A DNA stretch of 64,000 nucleotides from Allobogoriella alba. Lineage in GTDB: Bacteria > Actinomycetota > Actinomycetes > Actinomycetales > Actinomycetaceae. The DNA lies in contig NZ_JBHTCQ010000001.1 of NCBI RefSeq assembly GCF_042665525.1, forward strand, positions 310,001 through 374,000, written 5' to 3'. Positions 1 through 7,663 of this stretch are shown piece by piece (within the stretch, counting starts at the first letter, position 1; every line of letters begins with the position of its first letter). The notes below the pieces were generated by a model that saw only the letters and a list, made by a program, of their open reading frames with translations, was not told the origin of the DNA and made no database searches. The position numbers and the translations under genes were made by a program.

Positions 1-333
1 GGGAGCACCCCCCGCGAGGAGCACCGCGCCGGCCGCGAAGGCCTGCCCGACGCACGTCGTCGCCACGGGCGCGTTGATGTACTGCATGGTGTCGTAGATC
101 GCGAGCATCGCGGACGGGTCGCCGCCCTCGCAGTTGATGTAGAGGCTGATCGGGCTCTCCGGTGAGGCCGACTCCAGGTGCAGCAGCTGCGCGATGACGG
201 TGTTGGCCACGCCGGAGTCGATGCCCGTGCCGAGGTAGATGATCCGCTCGGCGAGCAGCTGGGAGTAGACGTCCATGATCCGCTCGCCGCGCGGGTGCTG
301 GGCGATGACGTTCGGGATGGTGTAGCTGCTCAT
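1..333 (-). CDS. ClpP-like protein lacking the catalytic serine (partial)
   Basis: N-terminal 111 residues of a ClpP-family protein; the C-terminus lies outside the window. The start (MSSYTIPNV) overlaps the stop of the upstream clpP by ATGA, so the two are translationally coupled and probably form one mixed ClpP complex. The fold is recognisable from SPISLYINCEGGDPSAMLAIYDTM and the GQ box. Where active ClpP has GQAASMG, this protein reads GQAFAAG, so the nucleophilic Ser is Ala. Actinobacterial ClpP rings are commonly hetero-oligomers of two ClpPs working with ClpX or ClpC. This subunit is probably structural or regulatory, in the manner of plastid ClpR. His and Asp of the triad are beyond the edge. 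Confidence 0.9.
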   Translation of the reverse strand, partial: MSSYTIPNVIAQHPRGERIMDVYSQLLAERIIYLGTGIDSGVANTVIAQLLHLESASPESPISLYINCEGGDPSAMLAIYDTMQYINAPVATTCVGQAFAAGAVLLAGGAP

Positions 334-944
334 GAGGTGGCCCCCAGACCGATCGGGTGCCGGCGCTTGGGCGCCATCACGTCGTCGAACCCGCCGACGA
401 GCCGGTCGATGAAGCCGTACTCGAGCGCCTCCTCGGCCGTGTACCACCGGTCGTGCCGCGAGTCCTCGAAGACCCGCTCCAGCGGCTGACCGGTGTCCTC
501 CGCGATGAGGCCGAGCACCGTGTCGCGGGTGTGCCGCAGGTCCTCCGCCTGCACCTCGACCTCGACCGCGGAACCGCCGATCCCGGCGGAACCCTGGTGC
601 ATGAGGATGCGTGAGTGCGGCAGCGCGACCCTCTTGCCTCTCGTCCCGGCGGACAGCAGGAACTGCCCCGCGCTGCAGGCGAGCCCGAGCGCCAGGGTCG
701 CGACGTCGTTCGGGACGAGTCGCATGACGTCGCGGATCGCCAGCATGGCGGGGACCGAACCACCCGGTGAGTGGATCCACAGGGCGATGTCGGTCTTGGC
801 GTCGTCGGAGGCGAGGGTGAGCAGCTGGGTCATCAGCTGCGCACCGTTGTCGTCGTCGAGGGTGCCGTCGAGGACGAGCACCCGCCGGACCAGGAGCTCC
901 TCGCGCATCCGGTCGGTGAACTGGGGTCTGGGCTCTTCTGCCAT
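330..944 (-). CDS. clpP: ATP-dependent Clp protease proteolytic subunit
   Basis: A 204-residue serine protease subunit of the cytoplasmic Clp protease. I chose the ATG of MAEEPRPQFTDRM; upstream in-frame codons look non-coding. The complete triad is visible: Ser in GLACSAGQFLL, His in RILMHQGSAG, and Asp in EDSRHDRWYTAEEA, which aligns with the RDTERDRF region of E. coli ClpP. It is followed immediately, with ATGA overlap, by a ClpP paralogue without the active serine. The two presumably assemble into one tetradecamer in which only this subunit cuts. No ClpX or ClpC gene is seen nearby. Confidence 0.95.
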   Translation of the reverse strand: MAEEPRPQFTDRMREELLVRRVLVLDGTLDDDNGAQLMTQLLTLASDDAKTDIALWIHSPGGSVPAMLAIRDVMRLVPNDVATLALGLACSAGQFLLSAGTRGKRVALPHSRILMHQGSAGIGGSAVEVEVQAEDLRHTRDTVLGLIAEDTGQPLERVFEDSRHDRWYTAEEALEYGFIDRLVGGFDDVMAPKRRHPIGLGATS

Positions 945-1076
945 GCCTCGAGCCTGCGCCACGACGGCGGCGCACGGCGCCCGTTGCTGCCGACGGCAGA
1001 TCTGCTCCGAGCAGCGACACGGGCCGTGCCCCCCGGCGACCCGCACCCCTTGCGGCACGTCGCTCGGGTGACGCCG

Positions 1077-2522
1077 TCAGCGTGAGGAGTCCGGCCGGCC
1101 GTCCCGCGGCATGAGGACGACGGCGAGCAGCAACACGACGGCGGTCGCGACCGAGCACCAGAACACCAGGTGGATGGCGTGGGCGAGGCCGGGTCCCGAC
1201 GGCGTCCCGTCCGCGCCGACCGTGGTGTTGGCGTTGACCACCGCGCCGAACACGGCGACGCCCACCGCCGAACCGAGCGACCGCGCGAACATGTTGGTCC
1301 CGGTCACGGCACCTCGGGTGGACCAGTCGGCGCTGTTCTGGGCCGCGATGAGCGTCGGCACCGCGGTCAGACCCATGCCGGCGCCGATGAGGAACGTGAT
1401 CGGCGCGATGTGCCAGACGTGGCTGCCCTCGCCGAGGATCAGGGCCAGCGCCGAGCCGCCGAGGACCAGCGACCCGCCGAGCAGCCCCGTCGAGCGGAAC
1501 CCGACGCGCAGGTAGACCCGCCCGGAGAGCGAGGCGGTGAGCGGCCAGCCGATCGTCATGGCCGCGAGCGCGAACCCGGCGACGAGCGGCGAGGCGCCGA
1601 GCACCCCCTGCGCGTAGATCGGCACGTACGTGGTGAGGCCGAGCACGATGACGCCGACCATGAGCGAGACGACCGTCGTGGTGCTCACGACCCGGCGGCG
1701 CAGGATCCGCAGGTCGAAGATCGGGTGCGGAACCCGCCGGCCCCACATCGCGAAGGCGGCCAGCAGCACGACGGCGCCGCCGAAGACACCCAGCGTCGTC
1801 GCCGACGCCCAGCCCCAGGTCCCGCCCTCGAGCAGTCCACCGACCATGAGCGTGCTGCCGGCGGTGAGCAGCACGGCACCCACGTAGTCGATCGGCTCAC
1901 GCTCGCCCTCACGCGGCTTCTCGCGGAAGTGGCGCACCAGCATGAAGACGGCCACGGCACCGAGCGGGAGGTTGACCCAGAAGATCCACCGCCAGCTGAG
2001 GAACTGCGAGAACGCGCCGCCGAGCGTCGGCCCGACGACGGCGGAGATCGCCCAGACGCTCGCGAGGTAACCCTGGGTCTTGGCTCGTTCGGCGAGGGTG
2101 TAGATGTCGCTGACGATCGTCATCGACATCGGCAGCATCGCTCCGGCCCCGAGGCCCTGGATCACCCGGGCGCCGATGAGCGCCGGCATCGACCAGGCGA
2201 CCGCGCACAGCACCGAGCCGAGCAGGAAGATCGTGACGCCGGCCAGCATCATGCGCTTGCGGCCGAGGACGTCGGCGAGGCGTCCGTAGACCGGCACGGT
2301 CACGGCCTGCGCAAGGGTGTAGACCGAGAACAGCCACGGCACCTGCTCGAACGCGTCCAGCTCGTGCGCGATGGTGGTCGAGGCGGTGGCGAGGATGGTC
2401 GCGTCGAGCGCCACGAGCGAGGTGCACAGCATGAGGGCGCCGAGGATCGGGCCCCGCTCGGAGCGCAGCCCCACGTCCTGGCGGCTGACCGGCGTCGCGG
2501 GCCGTTGCTCCGGCCCCGTCAT
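1077..2522 (-). CDS. MFS drug transporter, DHA2 (14-TM) family
   Basis: A 481-residue proton-driven exporter of the major facilitator superfamily, EmrB/QacA type. The MFS loop 2-3 signature is visible (GRLADVLGRKRMML), as is a motif-C-like helix rich in Gly and Pro (SAVVGPTLGGAF). Length and hydrophobic segments fit 14 TM helices. Such proteins extrude lipophilic drugs or dyes; the substrate cannot be read from the sequence. The gene starts 10 nt after the prs stop on the same strand, so it is probably co-transcribed with prs, though there is no functional link. No dedicated regulator is adjacent. Confidence 0.92.
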   Translation of the reverse strand: MTGPEQRPATPVSRQDVGLRSERGPILGALMLCTSLVALDATILATASTTIAHELDAFEQVPWLFSVYTLAQAVTVPVYGRLADVLGRKRMMLAGVTIFLLGSVLCAVAWSMPALIGARVIQGLGAGAMLPMSMTIVSDIYTLAERAKTQGYLASVWAISAVVGPTLGGAFSQFLSWRWIFWVNLPLGAVAVFMLVRHFREKPREGEREPIDYVGAVLLTAGSTLMVGGLLEGGTWGWASATTLGVFGGAVVLLAAFAMWGRRVPHPIFDLRILRRRVVSTTTVVSLMVGVIVLGLTTYVPIYAQGVLGASPLVAGFALAAMTIGWPLTASLSGRVYLRVGFRSTGLLGGSLVLGGSALALILGEGSHVWHIAPITFLIGAGMGLTAVPTLIAAQNSADWSTRGAVTGTNMFARSLGSAVGVAVFGAVVNANTTVGADGTPSGPGLAHAIHLVFWCSVATAVVLLLAVVLMPRDGRPDSSR

Positions 2523-2532
2523 CCGGGGCGTC

Positions 2533-3483
2533 TCATACGTGCGTCGGGTCGAACAGCGCGCTGACCGACTCCCCGGTGTGGATGCGGCGGACCGCCTCGG
2601 CGAAGGCCCCGGCCACGCTGATGACGGTCAGCTTGTCGTGCACCTGCGCCTCCGCCGACGGGATCGTGTTCGTGGTGACGATCTCCGCGACGGAGGAGTC
2701 CGCGGCGATCCGCTGGAGCGAGTCGCCGCCGAAGATGCCGTGGGTGCATGCGATGCGGACGGTGCGGGCCCGCTGCTCACGCAGCAGCTCGAGGAGGGCG
2801 ATGATCGTGGTGCCGCCGGCGATCTCGTCGTCGAGCACGATGATGTCGCGGTCGGTGACGTCGCCGATCAGCGAGGTGATCTCCACCCGGTCGCCGTCGA
2901 GACGCTCCTTCGCGGCGGCGGCCACCGGCACCCCGAGCATCTTGGCGAAGGCGCTGGCCGGCTTGGCGTTGCCGAGGTCCGGGGAGACGACGGTGGTCCG
3001 GTACAGGTCGCCGGGCTCGAAGTGACCGGCCAGCTCGCGTAGCGCGTTGAGCTGGTCGGTGGGCACCCGGAAGAACGCGTGGACCTGCGGCGCGTGCAAC
3101 GTCATGGTGAGCACGCGGTTCACCCCGGCCGTCTCCAGCAGGTCGGCGACCAGGCGGCCGCCGACGGAGATCCGCGGCGCGTCCTTCTTGTCCGACCTCG
3201 CGTACGCGAAGTGGGGCATCACCGCGGTGATCCGCTGCGCCGAGGCGCCCTTCGCGGCGTCGATCATCAGCAGGAGCTCCATCAGGTTCTCCTGCGTGGG
3301 CGTGATGATCGGCTGCACCAGGTAGACGTCTCGCTCGCGGCAGTTCTCCAGGAGCTGCACCTGGAGGCAGTCGTTGGCGAACCGCTGCAGGTTGACGGGG
3401 CTCAGCGGGACGCCGAGGTCGTCGCACATCTCCTGCGCGAAGCGTTGCCCGCTCGTCCCGGCGAAGACCCGCACATCGGCCAC
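2533..3483 (-). CDS. prs: Ribose-phosphate pyrophosphokinase
   Basis: A 316-residue PRPP synthetase that makes phosphoribosyl pyrophosphate from ribose 5-phosphate and ATP for nucleotide, His and Trp synthesis. Landmarks are the N-terminal VFAGTSGQRFA, the ATP loop region MPHFAYARSDKKDAPRIS, and a PRPP loop VLDDEIAGGTT where most family members have VDDMIDTGGT. The loop difference and the QRFAQEM start suggest the second, less common actinobacterial PRPP synthetase type rather than the main housekeeping one. GTG start. The sequence TAGACT lies 7 nt before GTG with no Shine-Dalgarno, suggesting a leaderless message. Confidence 0.93.
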   Translation of the reverse strand: MADVRVFAGTSGQRFAQEMCDDLGVPLSPVNLQRFANDCLQVQLLENCRERDVYLVQPIITPTQENLMELLLMIDAAKGASAQRITAVMPHFAYARSDKKDAPRISVGGRLVADLLETAGVNRVLTMTLHAPQVHAFFRVPTDQLNALRELAGHFEPGDLYRTTVVSPDLGNAKPASAFAKMLGVPVAAAAKERLDGDRVEITSLIGDVTDRDIIVLDDEIAGGTTIIALLELLREQRARTVRIACTHGIFGGDSLQRIAADSSVAEIVTTNTIPSAEAQVHDKLTVISVAGAFAEAVRRIHTGESVSALFDPTHV

Positions 3484-3594
3484 GCAGCGAAGTCTATTTC
3501 AGGAACGTGGCGAGTTCGGCGACGCCCGGTCGTCATGGGGGTACCGGGCCACCGCCGTGGTGGCCAGACTGAACCCGACGAAGGAGACGAACCC

Positions 3595-3987
3595 ATGCGT
3601 TACGCACTGCTGCTGCACAACGTCGAGCCCGGCCCCGGCGAGATCCCTGAGGAGGGGCTGGAGGAGATGGAGCGGCTCTTCCAGGAGTACGCCGACGCCC
3701 TCGACAGGGCCGGCGTGCTGATCGCCGCGGAGGTCCTGCAGTTCTCGCCGGCGACCACCACCGTCACGCGCCGCACCGGCGAGGTGCAGATCCAGGACGG
3801 CCCGTTCGCCGAGACGAAGGAGGCGCTCGCCGGCATCTTCGTGATCGACGTCGCCGACGGCGATGCCGCCATCGCCTGGGCGGAGAAGTGCCCGGGCGCC
3901 ACCTACGGATCCGTCGAGGTCCGGCCGGCCGCGACGTCCTACGTCGACGGCGCATGGACCGCACCGAGCCCCGTCGAGCGGGCGTGA
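3595..3987 (+). CDS. YCII/DGPF-domain protein
   Basis: A 130-residue YCII-related (DGPF) protein. The namesake motif is present (QDGPFAETKEALAGIFVI), and the N-terminus MRYALLLHN is typical. The function of DGPF proteins is unknown; the fold is a dimeric ferredoxin-like barrel. The start is supported by AAGGAGA 6 nt upstream. The stop overlaps the GTG start of the following ECF sigma factor (GTGA), so the two are translated together. This pairing defines the ECF42 group, in which a sigma factor with a long C-terminal extension is encoded beside DGPF genes that are usually its targets. A second copy of the module lies at 10464-12074. Confidence 0.9.
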   Translation: MRYALLLHNVEPGPGEIPEEGLEEMERLFQEYADALDRAGVLIAAEVLQFSPATTTVTRRTGEVQIQDGPFAETKEALAGIFVIDVADGDAAIAWAEKCPGATYGSVEVRPAATSYVDGAWTAPSPVERA

Positions 3988-5240
3988 CGGAGCCCGCGTT
4001 CGCCGCGGCGGCCGTGGCCGCCAGGGACGGCTACGGCCGCCTCCTGGCGCTGCTCGCGGCCGCCGACGGCGACCTGGCCGCCGCCGAGGACGCCCTCGGC
4101 GACGCCCTGGAACGGGCACTGCTCACCTGGCCCGAGCGCGGCGTCCCGGCGAACCCCGAGGCCTGGCTGCTGACCGTTGCCCGCAACCGGCAGCGCGACC
4201 GGTGGAAGTCCGCCGAGGCGCGCCACACCGAGGCGCTCGACGTCGCCGGTCTGGAGCGCACCCGGGCCGTGGCGGTCCTGGACGACGTCGACCCCGACGC
4301 CGTGCCGGACAAGCGCCTCGAGCTGATGCTCGTCTGCGCGCACCCCGCCATCAGTCGTGCGGTCCGCACCCCGCTCATGCTCAACACGGTCCTCGGCTTC
4401 ACCGCGGCGCAGATCGCGGGTGCGTTCAGCGTGCCGACCGCGACCATGGCCACCCGGCTCGTGCGGGCCAAGCGCCGGATCAAGGAGGTCCGGCTGCCGT
4501 TCCGGATCCCGGACCGCTCGCACCTGCCCGACCGGATGACCGCCCTGCTCGAGGCGGTCTACGGCGCCTACGCCATCGAGTGGTCGACCGCCTCGTCCGA
4601 CCCGCGGCCGCTGCCGCCCGAGGCGCTGCAGCTCGCCGAGATCCTCGCCGCGCTCGTGCCGGAGGATCCGGAGGTCCGTGGTCTCGCAGCGCTGGTCCTG
4701 CTCTCCGCGGCACGCGCTCCCGCCCGCCGGGACGACGGCGGAGGTTTCGTCCCGCTGGATCGGCAGGACCCGCGGCGCTGGGACGCGACACTCATCGAGC
4801 GCGCGCACGCCCACCTGCGGGCCGCGCACGCGCGCGGCTCGGTCGGCCGGTTCCAGCTCGAGGCCGCCATCCAGGCGGTGCACTGCGCCCGGCGGCCCGG
4901 GGACCGGACCGACTGGGCGGCCCTGAAGCCGCTGCACGAGGGCCTGCACCGGCTGGCGCCGAGTCAGGGCAGCGCCGTGGCGCTGGCGGCGGTGGTCGGT
5001 GAGACCGACGGCCCGGCCGCCGGCCTGGCGCTCCTGGACGAAGCCGCCGAGGAGACGCGGCGCTTCCAGCCGGCCTGGGCGACCCGCGCGCACCTGCTCG
5101 CCCGGCTCGGCCGGCGCGAGGACGCCGTCGCCGCCTACGAGAAGGCGATCACCCTCACCCACGACGTCGCCGAGAGGGACTTCCTCCTCGCCCGCCGCTC
5201 CGCCGTGGCCGAGTCGCCTGCTGCCCGGCGCAAGCCGTGA
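3984..5240 (+). CDS. ECF sigma factor with C-terminal TPR-like extension (ECF42 type)
   Basis: A 418-residue extracytoplasmic-function sigma factor. Region 2 is seen in DLAAAEDALGDALERALLTW and AWLLTVARNRQRDRW, and region 4 in LGFTAAQIAGAFSVPTATMATRLVRAKRRI. The remaining ~220 residues form the DUF6596/TPR-like extension (FQLEAAIQAVHCARR and the final repeat with AVAAYEKAITLTHD). In ECF42 proteins this C-terminal part is required for activity and no classical anti-sigma factor is used. The GTG start overlaps the DGPF stop; an ATG 30 nt upstream is less likely. A stem-loop overlaps the stop codon. Confidence 0.92.
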   Translation: MTEPAFAAAAVAARDGYGRLLALLAAADGDLAAAEDALGDALERALLTWPERGVPANPEAWLLTVARNRQRDRWKSAEARHTEALDVAGLERTRAVAVLDDVDPDAVPDKRLELMLVCAHPAISRAVRTPLMLNTVLGFTAAQIAGAFSVPTATMATRLVRAKRRIKEVRLPFRIPDRSHLPDRMTALLEAVYGAYAIEWSTASSDPRPLPPEALQLAEILAALVPEDPEVRGLAALVLLSAARAPARRDDGGGFVPLDRQDPRRWDATLIERAHAHLRAAHARGSVGRFQLEAAIQAVHCARRPGDRTDWAALKPLHEGLHRLAPSQGSAVALAAVVGETDGPAAGLALLDEAAEETRRFQPAWATRAHLLARLGRREDAVAAYEKAITLTHDVAERDFLLARRSAVAESPAARRKP

Positions 5241-5258
5241 GGCTCGTGCGGAGCCTCA
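5238..5258 (+). terminator. Stem-loop at the end of the sigma gene
   Basis: TGAGGCTC, a five-base loop GTGCG, then GAGCCTCA form a perfect 8-bp stem that begins in the sigma-factor stop codon. The T-tract after it is weak, as is usual in high-GC actinobacteria, so termination is inferred from the stem and position only. Confidence 0.55.
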
Positions 5259-5454
5259 TCTGCGTCATGAAAGCTCCGACAGTGATCGCTCGCCTCGTGG
5301 CGGGTAAGGGTCCTTCTTTGCCGACCGATTTCATCCGCAGTCATGTGCGCTGTTCGAAGGTCGCGCCACGCCCGCCGCTGAAAGAATCCGCGATGTGAAA
5401 CACGACCCACGCGGTGCGCTGCGTCCTCGGTCTGACCGTGAAGGCCGAGTAGCC

Positions 5455-5952
5455 ATGCTGCGTCTGAGTCGTCGCCTCCCTGGTCCTCGTGCCCTGGTCT
5501 TGGTCTGTCTGCTCGTGTTCTCGCTCGCCTCCTGCAGTGACTCGGAGGAGGGGCCAGGAGGGCCGACCACCAGCGCGGACGACGGTGTGCCAACCGTCAT
5601 CGACAAGGAAAGCTCCGAAGGTGCCGTTCTCTTCGCCTTGGCGGACGAAGCCGCTGGGGGAGCCGACTCTGCACTCTCCGGGGAGTTGGTGGTTGGGGAG
5701 GATGACTGCCTCGGAGTCCAGTCACCCGAATACGGAGGCTTCGTCTCGGTGGTCTTCCCGTGGCAGTCCGACTGGCACAGTGGCGATAGCGATGCCGTGA
5801 CACTCGGGCCGGACTCGCAATTTGCCGTCGGTGACGTCGTGAGCCTGGGCGGCGGCCTCGAGTCACGCCTGCTCGACCCGATTCGTGAGAGATGCCCAGC
5901 TGCAACCGAGGTGTTTCTAGCCGATCGCCTCAGCGAGCGAACCTCGTCCTGA
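5455..5952 (+). CDS. Putative lipoprotein, unknown function
   Basis: A 165-residue exported protein of no recognised family. The N-terminus has an Arg-rich n-region, a hydrophobic core (ALVLVCLLVFSLASC) and a lipobox LASC followed by SDSEE, so the Cys should be lipidated and the protein held on the outer face of the membrane. The mature part is acidic, with two further Cys (DDCLG and RERCPA) that could form a disulfide. I start at the ATG giving MLRLSRRL; the frame is open 60 nt further upstream (MKHDPRG) but that would lengthen the n-region. Local GC is slightly lower than the flanks. Nothing nearby indicates its task. Confidence 0.75.
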   Translation: MLRLSRRLPGPRALVLVCLLVFSLASCSDSEEGPGGPTTSADDGVPTVIDKESSEGAVLFALADEAAGGADSALSGELVVGEDDCLGVQSPEYGGFVSVVFPWQSDWHSGDSDAVTLGPDSQFAVGDVVSLGGGLESRLLDPIRERCPAATEVFLADRLSERTSS

Positions 5953-6145
5953 GACAGGGGATTCGGGCGACGAGCGAGGCTCAGTGTGCCGATCGGCGCC
6001 ACGCGGCCCCGGCGCTGATGGCATAAGGCCCGAATTCGCCGGCCGGTGCGAGTCCGCAACCCTCCATCCGGAGCATCTGGCTAGCGGGCGGTTAGGTGAT
6101 GTGCCACCGACGCCGATCCAGGTTTCTCGGGCGACACGATGGACC

Positions 6146-6173
6146 TTGACGTATACCGATATGGGTATACATT
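6146..6173 (+). promoter_or_regulatory. ArsR promoter with overlapping operator palindrome
   Basis: TTGACG (6146-6151) and TACATT (6168-6173) form a -35/-10 pair with a 16-bp spacer. A perfect inverted repeat, GTATACC (6151-6157), six bases, GGTATAC (6164-6170), fills the spacer. The start codon at 6180 is 7 nt after the -10 hexamer, so transcription probably begins at the ATG. The palindrome is the obvious binding site for the ArsR protein encoded directly downstream. Confidence 0.7.
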
Positions 6174-6179
6174 GCTTCC

Positions 6180-6512
6180 ATGGCACGCGCAGCGACGACG
6201 ACGGACGCGTTCAACGCGGTCGCCGAGCCGCGCCGTCGCGAGATCCTCGACGCGCTCATCGATCGCGAACGACCGGTCGGCGATCTCGTCGAGCTGCTCG
6301 ACCTGAGCCAGCCGCAGGTCTCCAAGCACCTGCGGGTCCTGCGCGAGGTAGGACTGGTGGACGTCCGCGACGACGGCCGGCACCGGCTGTACCGGACGAA
6401 CGGCAAGCCGCTGCGCGAGATCCACCGCTGGGTCAGCCGGTACGAGCGCCTCTGGACCGAGCGGTTCGAGGCGATCGACGACATTCTCGACGAGCTCAAG
6501 GAGAACGATTGA
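6180..6512 (+). CDS. ArsR-family transcriptional regulator
   Basis: A 110-residue winged-helix repressor. The motifs are AVAEPRRREILDAL, then the recognition helix region LSQPQVSKHLRVLREVGLVDVRDDGRHRLY. No metal-binding Cys pair is present, so it belongs to the metal-independent ArsR group that is usually paired with an SRPBCC gene. That gene follows 1 nt after the stop. There is no Shine-Dalgarno; the -10 box lies 6 nt before ATG, so the mRNA is probably leaderless. It probably represses itself and the SRPBCC gene through the palindrome at 6151-6170. Confidence 0.93.
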   Translation: MARAATTTDAFNAVAEPRRREILDALIDRERPVGDLVELLDLSQPQVSKHLRVLREVGLVDVRDDGRHRLYRTNGKPLREIHRWVSRYERLWTERFEAIDDILDELKEND

Positions 6513-6513
6513 C

Positions 6514-7023
6514 ATGCGCACGACGACCACGGGCACCGCCGTCATCACGACACCCAGCGACACCGAGATCCTCATCACGCGCGAGTTCAACGCGCCGCGC
6601 CACCTGGTCTACCGCGTCTTCACCGAGCCCGAGTACGTCTGGCGCTGGTGGGCCGGCGGCCAGGGCACCGTCACCAGCGTCGAGATGGACTTCCGCGTCG
6701 GCGGCAGGTGGCGGTACGTGCTCGAGGCCGGTGCGGGCTTCGAAGTCGCCTTCCACGGCGTCTACCGCGAGATCGTCCCCGACGAGAGATTCGTGTGCAC
6801 CGAGGTCTTCGAGGGCGATTCCGAGCCGGACGAGAGCAACGCGTCGGTGACCACCTACACGTTCACCGAGTCCGGCGGCCGCACCACGCTCCAGCTCCTC
6901 GACCAGCTCCCCGACAAGGCCTCCCGCGACGCGGTCCTCGAGTCCGGCATGGAGGCCGGTGCGCAGGGCCAGTACGACACGATCGAGCAGATCGCCGTCG
7001 AGCTGGCGGAAGCGCCCCGGTGA
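6514..7023 (+). CDS. SRPBCC (AHSA1-like) domain protein
   Basis: A 169-residue START/Bet v1-like protein of the activator-of-Hsp90 (AHSA1) type. It shows ITREFNAPRHLVYRVFTEPEYVWRWW near the N-terminus and the mid-domain DFRVGGRWRYV that mark the family. These proteins have a hydrophobic cavity; physiological ligands in bacteria are mostly unknown. It begins 2 nt after the ArsR stop codon and is certainly co-transcribed. The ArsR-SRPBCC pairing is common in actinobacteria, but the biochemical task is not established. Confidence 0.9.
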   Translation: MRTTTTGTAVITTPSDTEILITREFNAPRHLVYRVFTEPEYVWRWWAGGQGTVTSVEMDFRVGGRWRYVLEAGAGFEVAFHGVYREIVPDERFVCTEVFEGDSEPDESNASVTTYTFTESGGRTTLQLLDQLPDKASRDAVLESGMEAGAQGQYDTIEQIAVELAEAPR

Positions 7024-7102
7024 TCCGGGCCGCCCGGGAATCCGGGCGGCAATTCGGAGGTGCCGGACCCCGGCCCGGTGAGACGCTGGAGCGGTGGCCG
7101 CA

Positions 7103-7558
7103 CTACCCGAGCGGAGCGATCGGCCGGCCGTCGTCCAGGGCGGCCGAGATCCTGCTCAGCGCGCCCCGGAAGGTCTCCACATCCTCGCTCGAGCCGAGCG
7201 CGCGCCGCAGCCTGCGGTCGAAGCCCATCGCCTTGTCCCGCAGCTCACCGAAGAGGGCGAGACCGTCCGGGGTGATCTCGATCTCCTGCACCCGCCGGTT
7301 CTGCGGGGAACGGTGCCGTGCGACGAGGCCACGCTCCTCCATGACCCGCAGGTGGTGGGTCAGTGTCGCCTCGCGGATGCCCACAGCCGCCGCGAGCTCA
7401 CGCTGCGTCGCGTACGGACCCTCCTGGATGGCCAGCAGGATGTGCCAGATCTGGCGGCTTCCGCCGTGCGCGAGGAGCAGCTCGTCGAACTCGCGCGTCA
7501 CCTGCTGCATGGTCTGCCACAGCGCCACGGCGACGGGCTTGGGACCTCGGTGCCTCAT
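7103..7558 (-). CDS. MarR-family transcriptional regulator
   Basis: A 151-residue winged-helix regulator. The sequence has a helical dimerisation start (MQQVTREFDELLLAHG), a helix-turn-helix (TQRELAAAVGIREATLTHHLRVMEERGLV) and a wing (RHRSPQNRRVQEIEITPDG). It is divergent from the FAD-dependent oxidase gene at 7664, with 105 bp between starts, and that enzyme is the likely target. A CTTCGA-CA-TCGAAG palindrome sits midway. TACGCT lies 8 nt before the ATG, which could make the mRNA leaderless. Confidence 0.9.
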   Translation of the reverse strand: MRHRGPKPVAVALWQTMQQVTREFDELLLAHGGSRQIWHILLAIQEGPYATQRELAAAVGIREATLTHHLRVMEERGLVARHRSPQNRRVQEIEITPDGLALFGELRDKAMGFDRRLRRALGSSEDVETFRGALSRISAALDDGRPIAPLG

Positions 7559-7595
7559 GGGCTCCGAGCGTACGACAATCGTTCGACCATAAAAC

Positions 7596-7609
7596 CTTCG
7601 ACATCGAAG
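7596..7609. promoter_or_regulatory. Candidate MarR operator
   Basis: CTTCGA, CA, TCGAAG: a perfect 6-bp inverted repeat in the 105-bp region between the divergent marR-like gene and the FAD oxidase gene. MarR proteins bind such dyads over divergent promoters. Assignment is by position and symmetry only. Confidence 0.5.
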
Positions 7610-7663
7610 CCTTAGGTGTCTATCGTTCCCGGTGTCTCGCCACGACAGCGGAGGTGCAGCGCG

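Noticed and set aside
986..998. CTGCCG-A-CGGCAG dyad upstream of clpP as a ClgR site
   Set aside because: It does not resemble the ClgR motif known to me and short GC dyads are frequent at this base composition.
1170..2564. A 464-codon plus-strand open frame opposite the MFS gene
   Set aside because: Composition is that of an antisense shadow and the minus strand encodes a 14-TM transporter.
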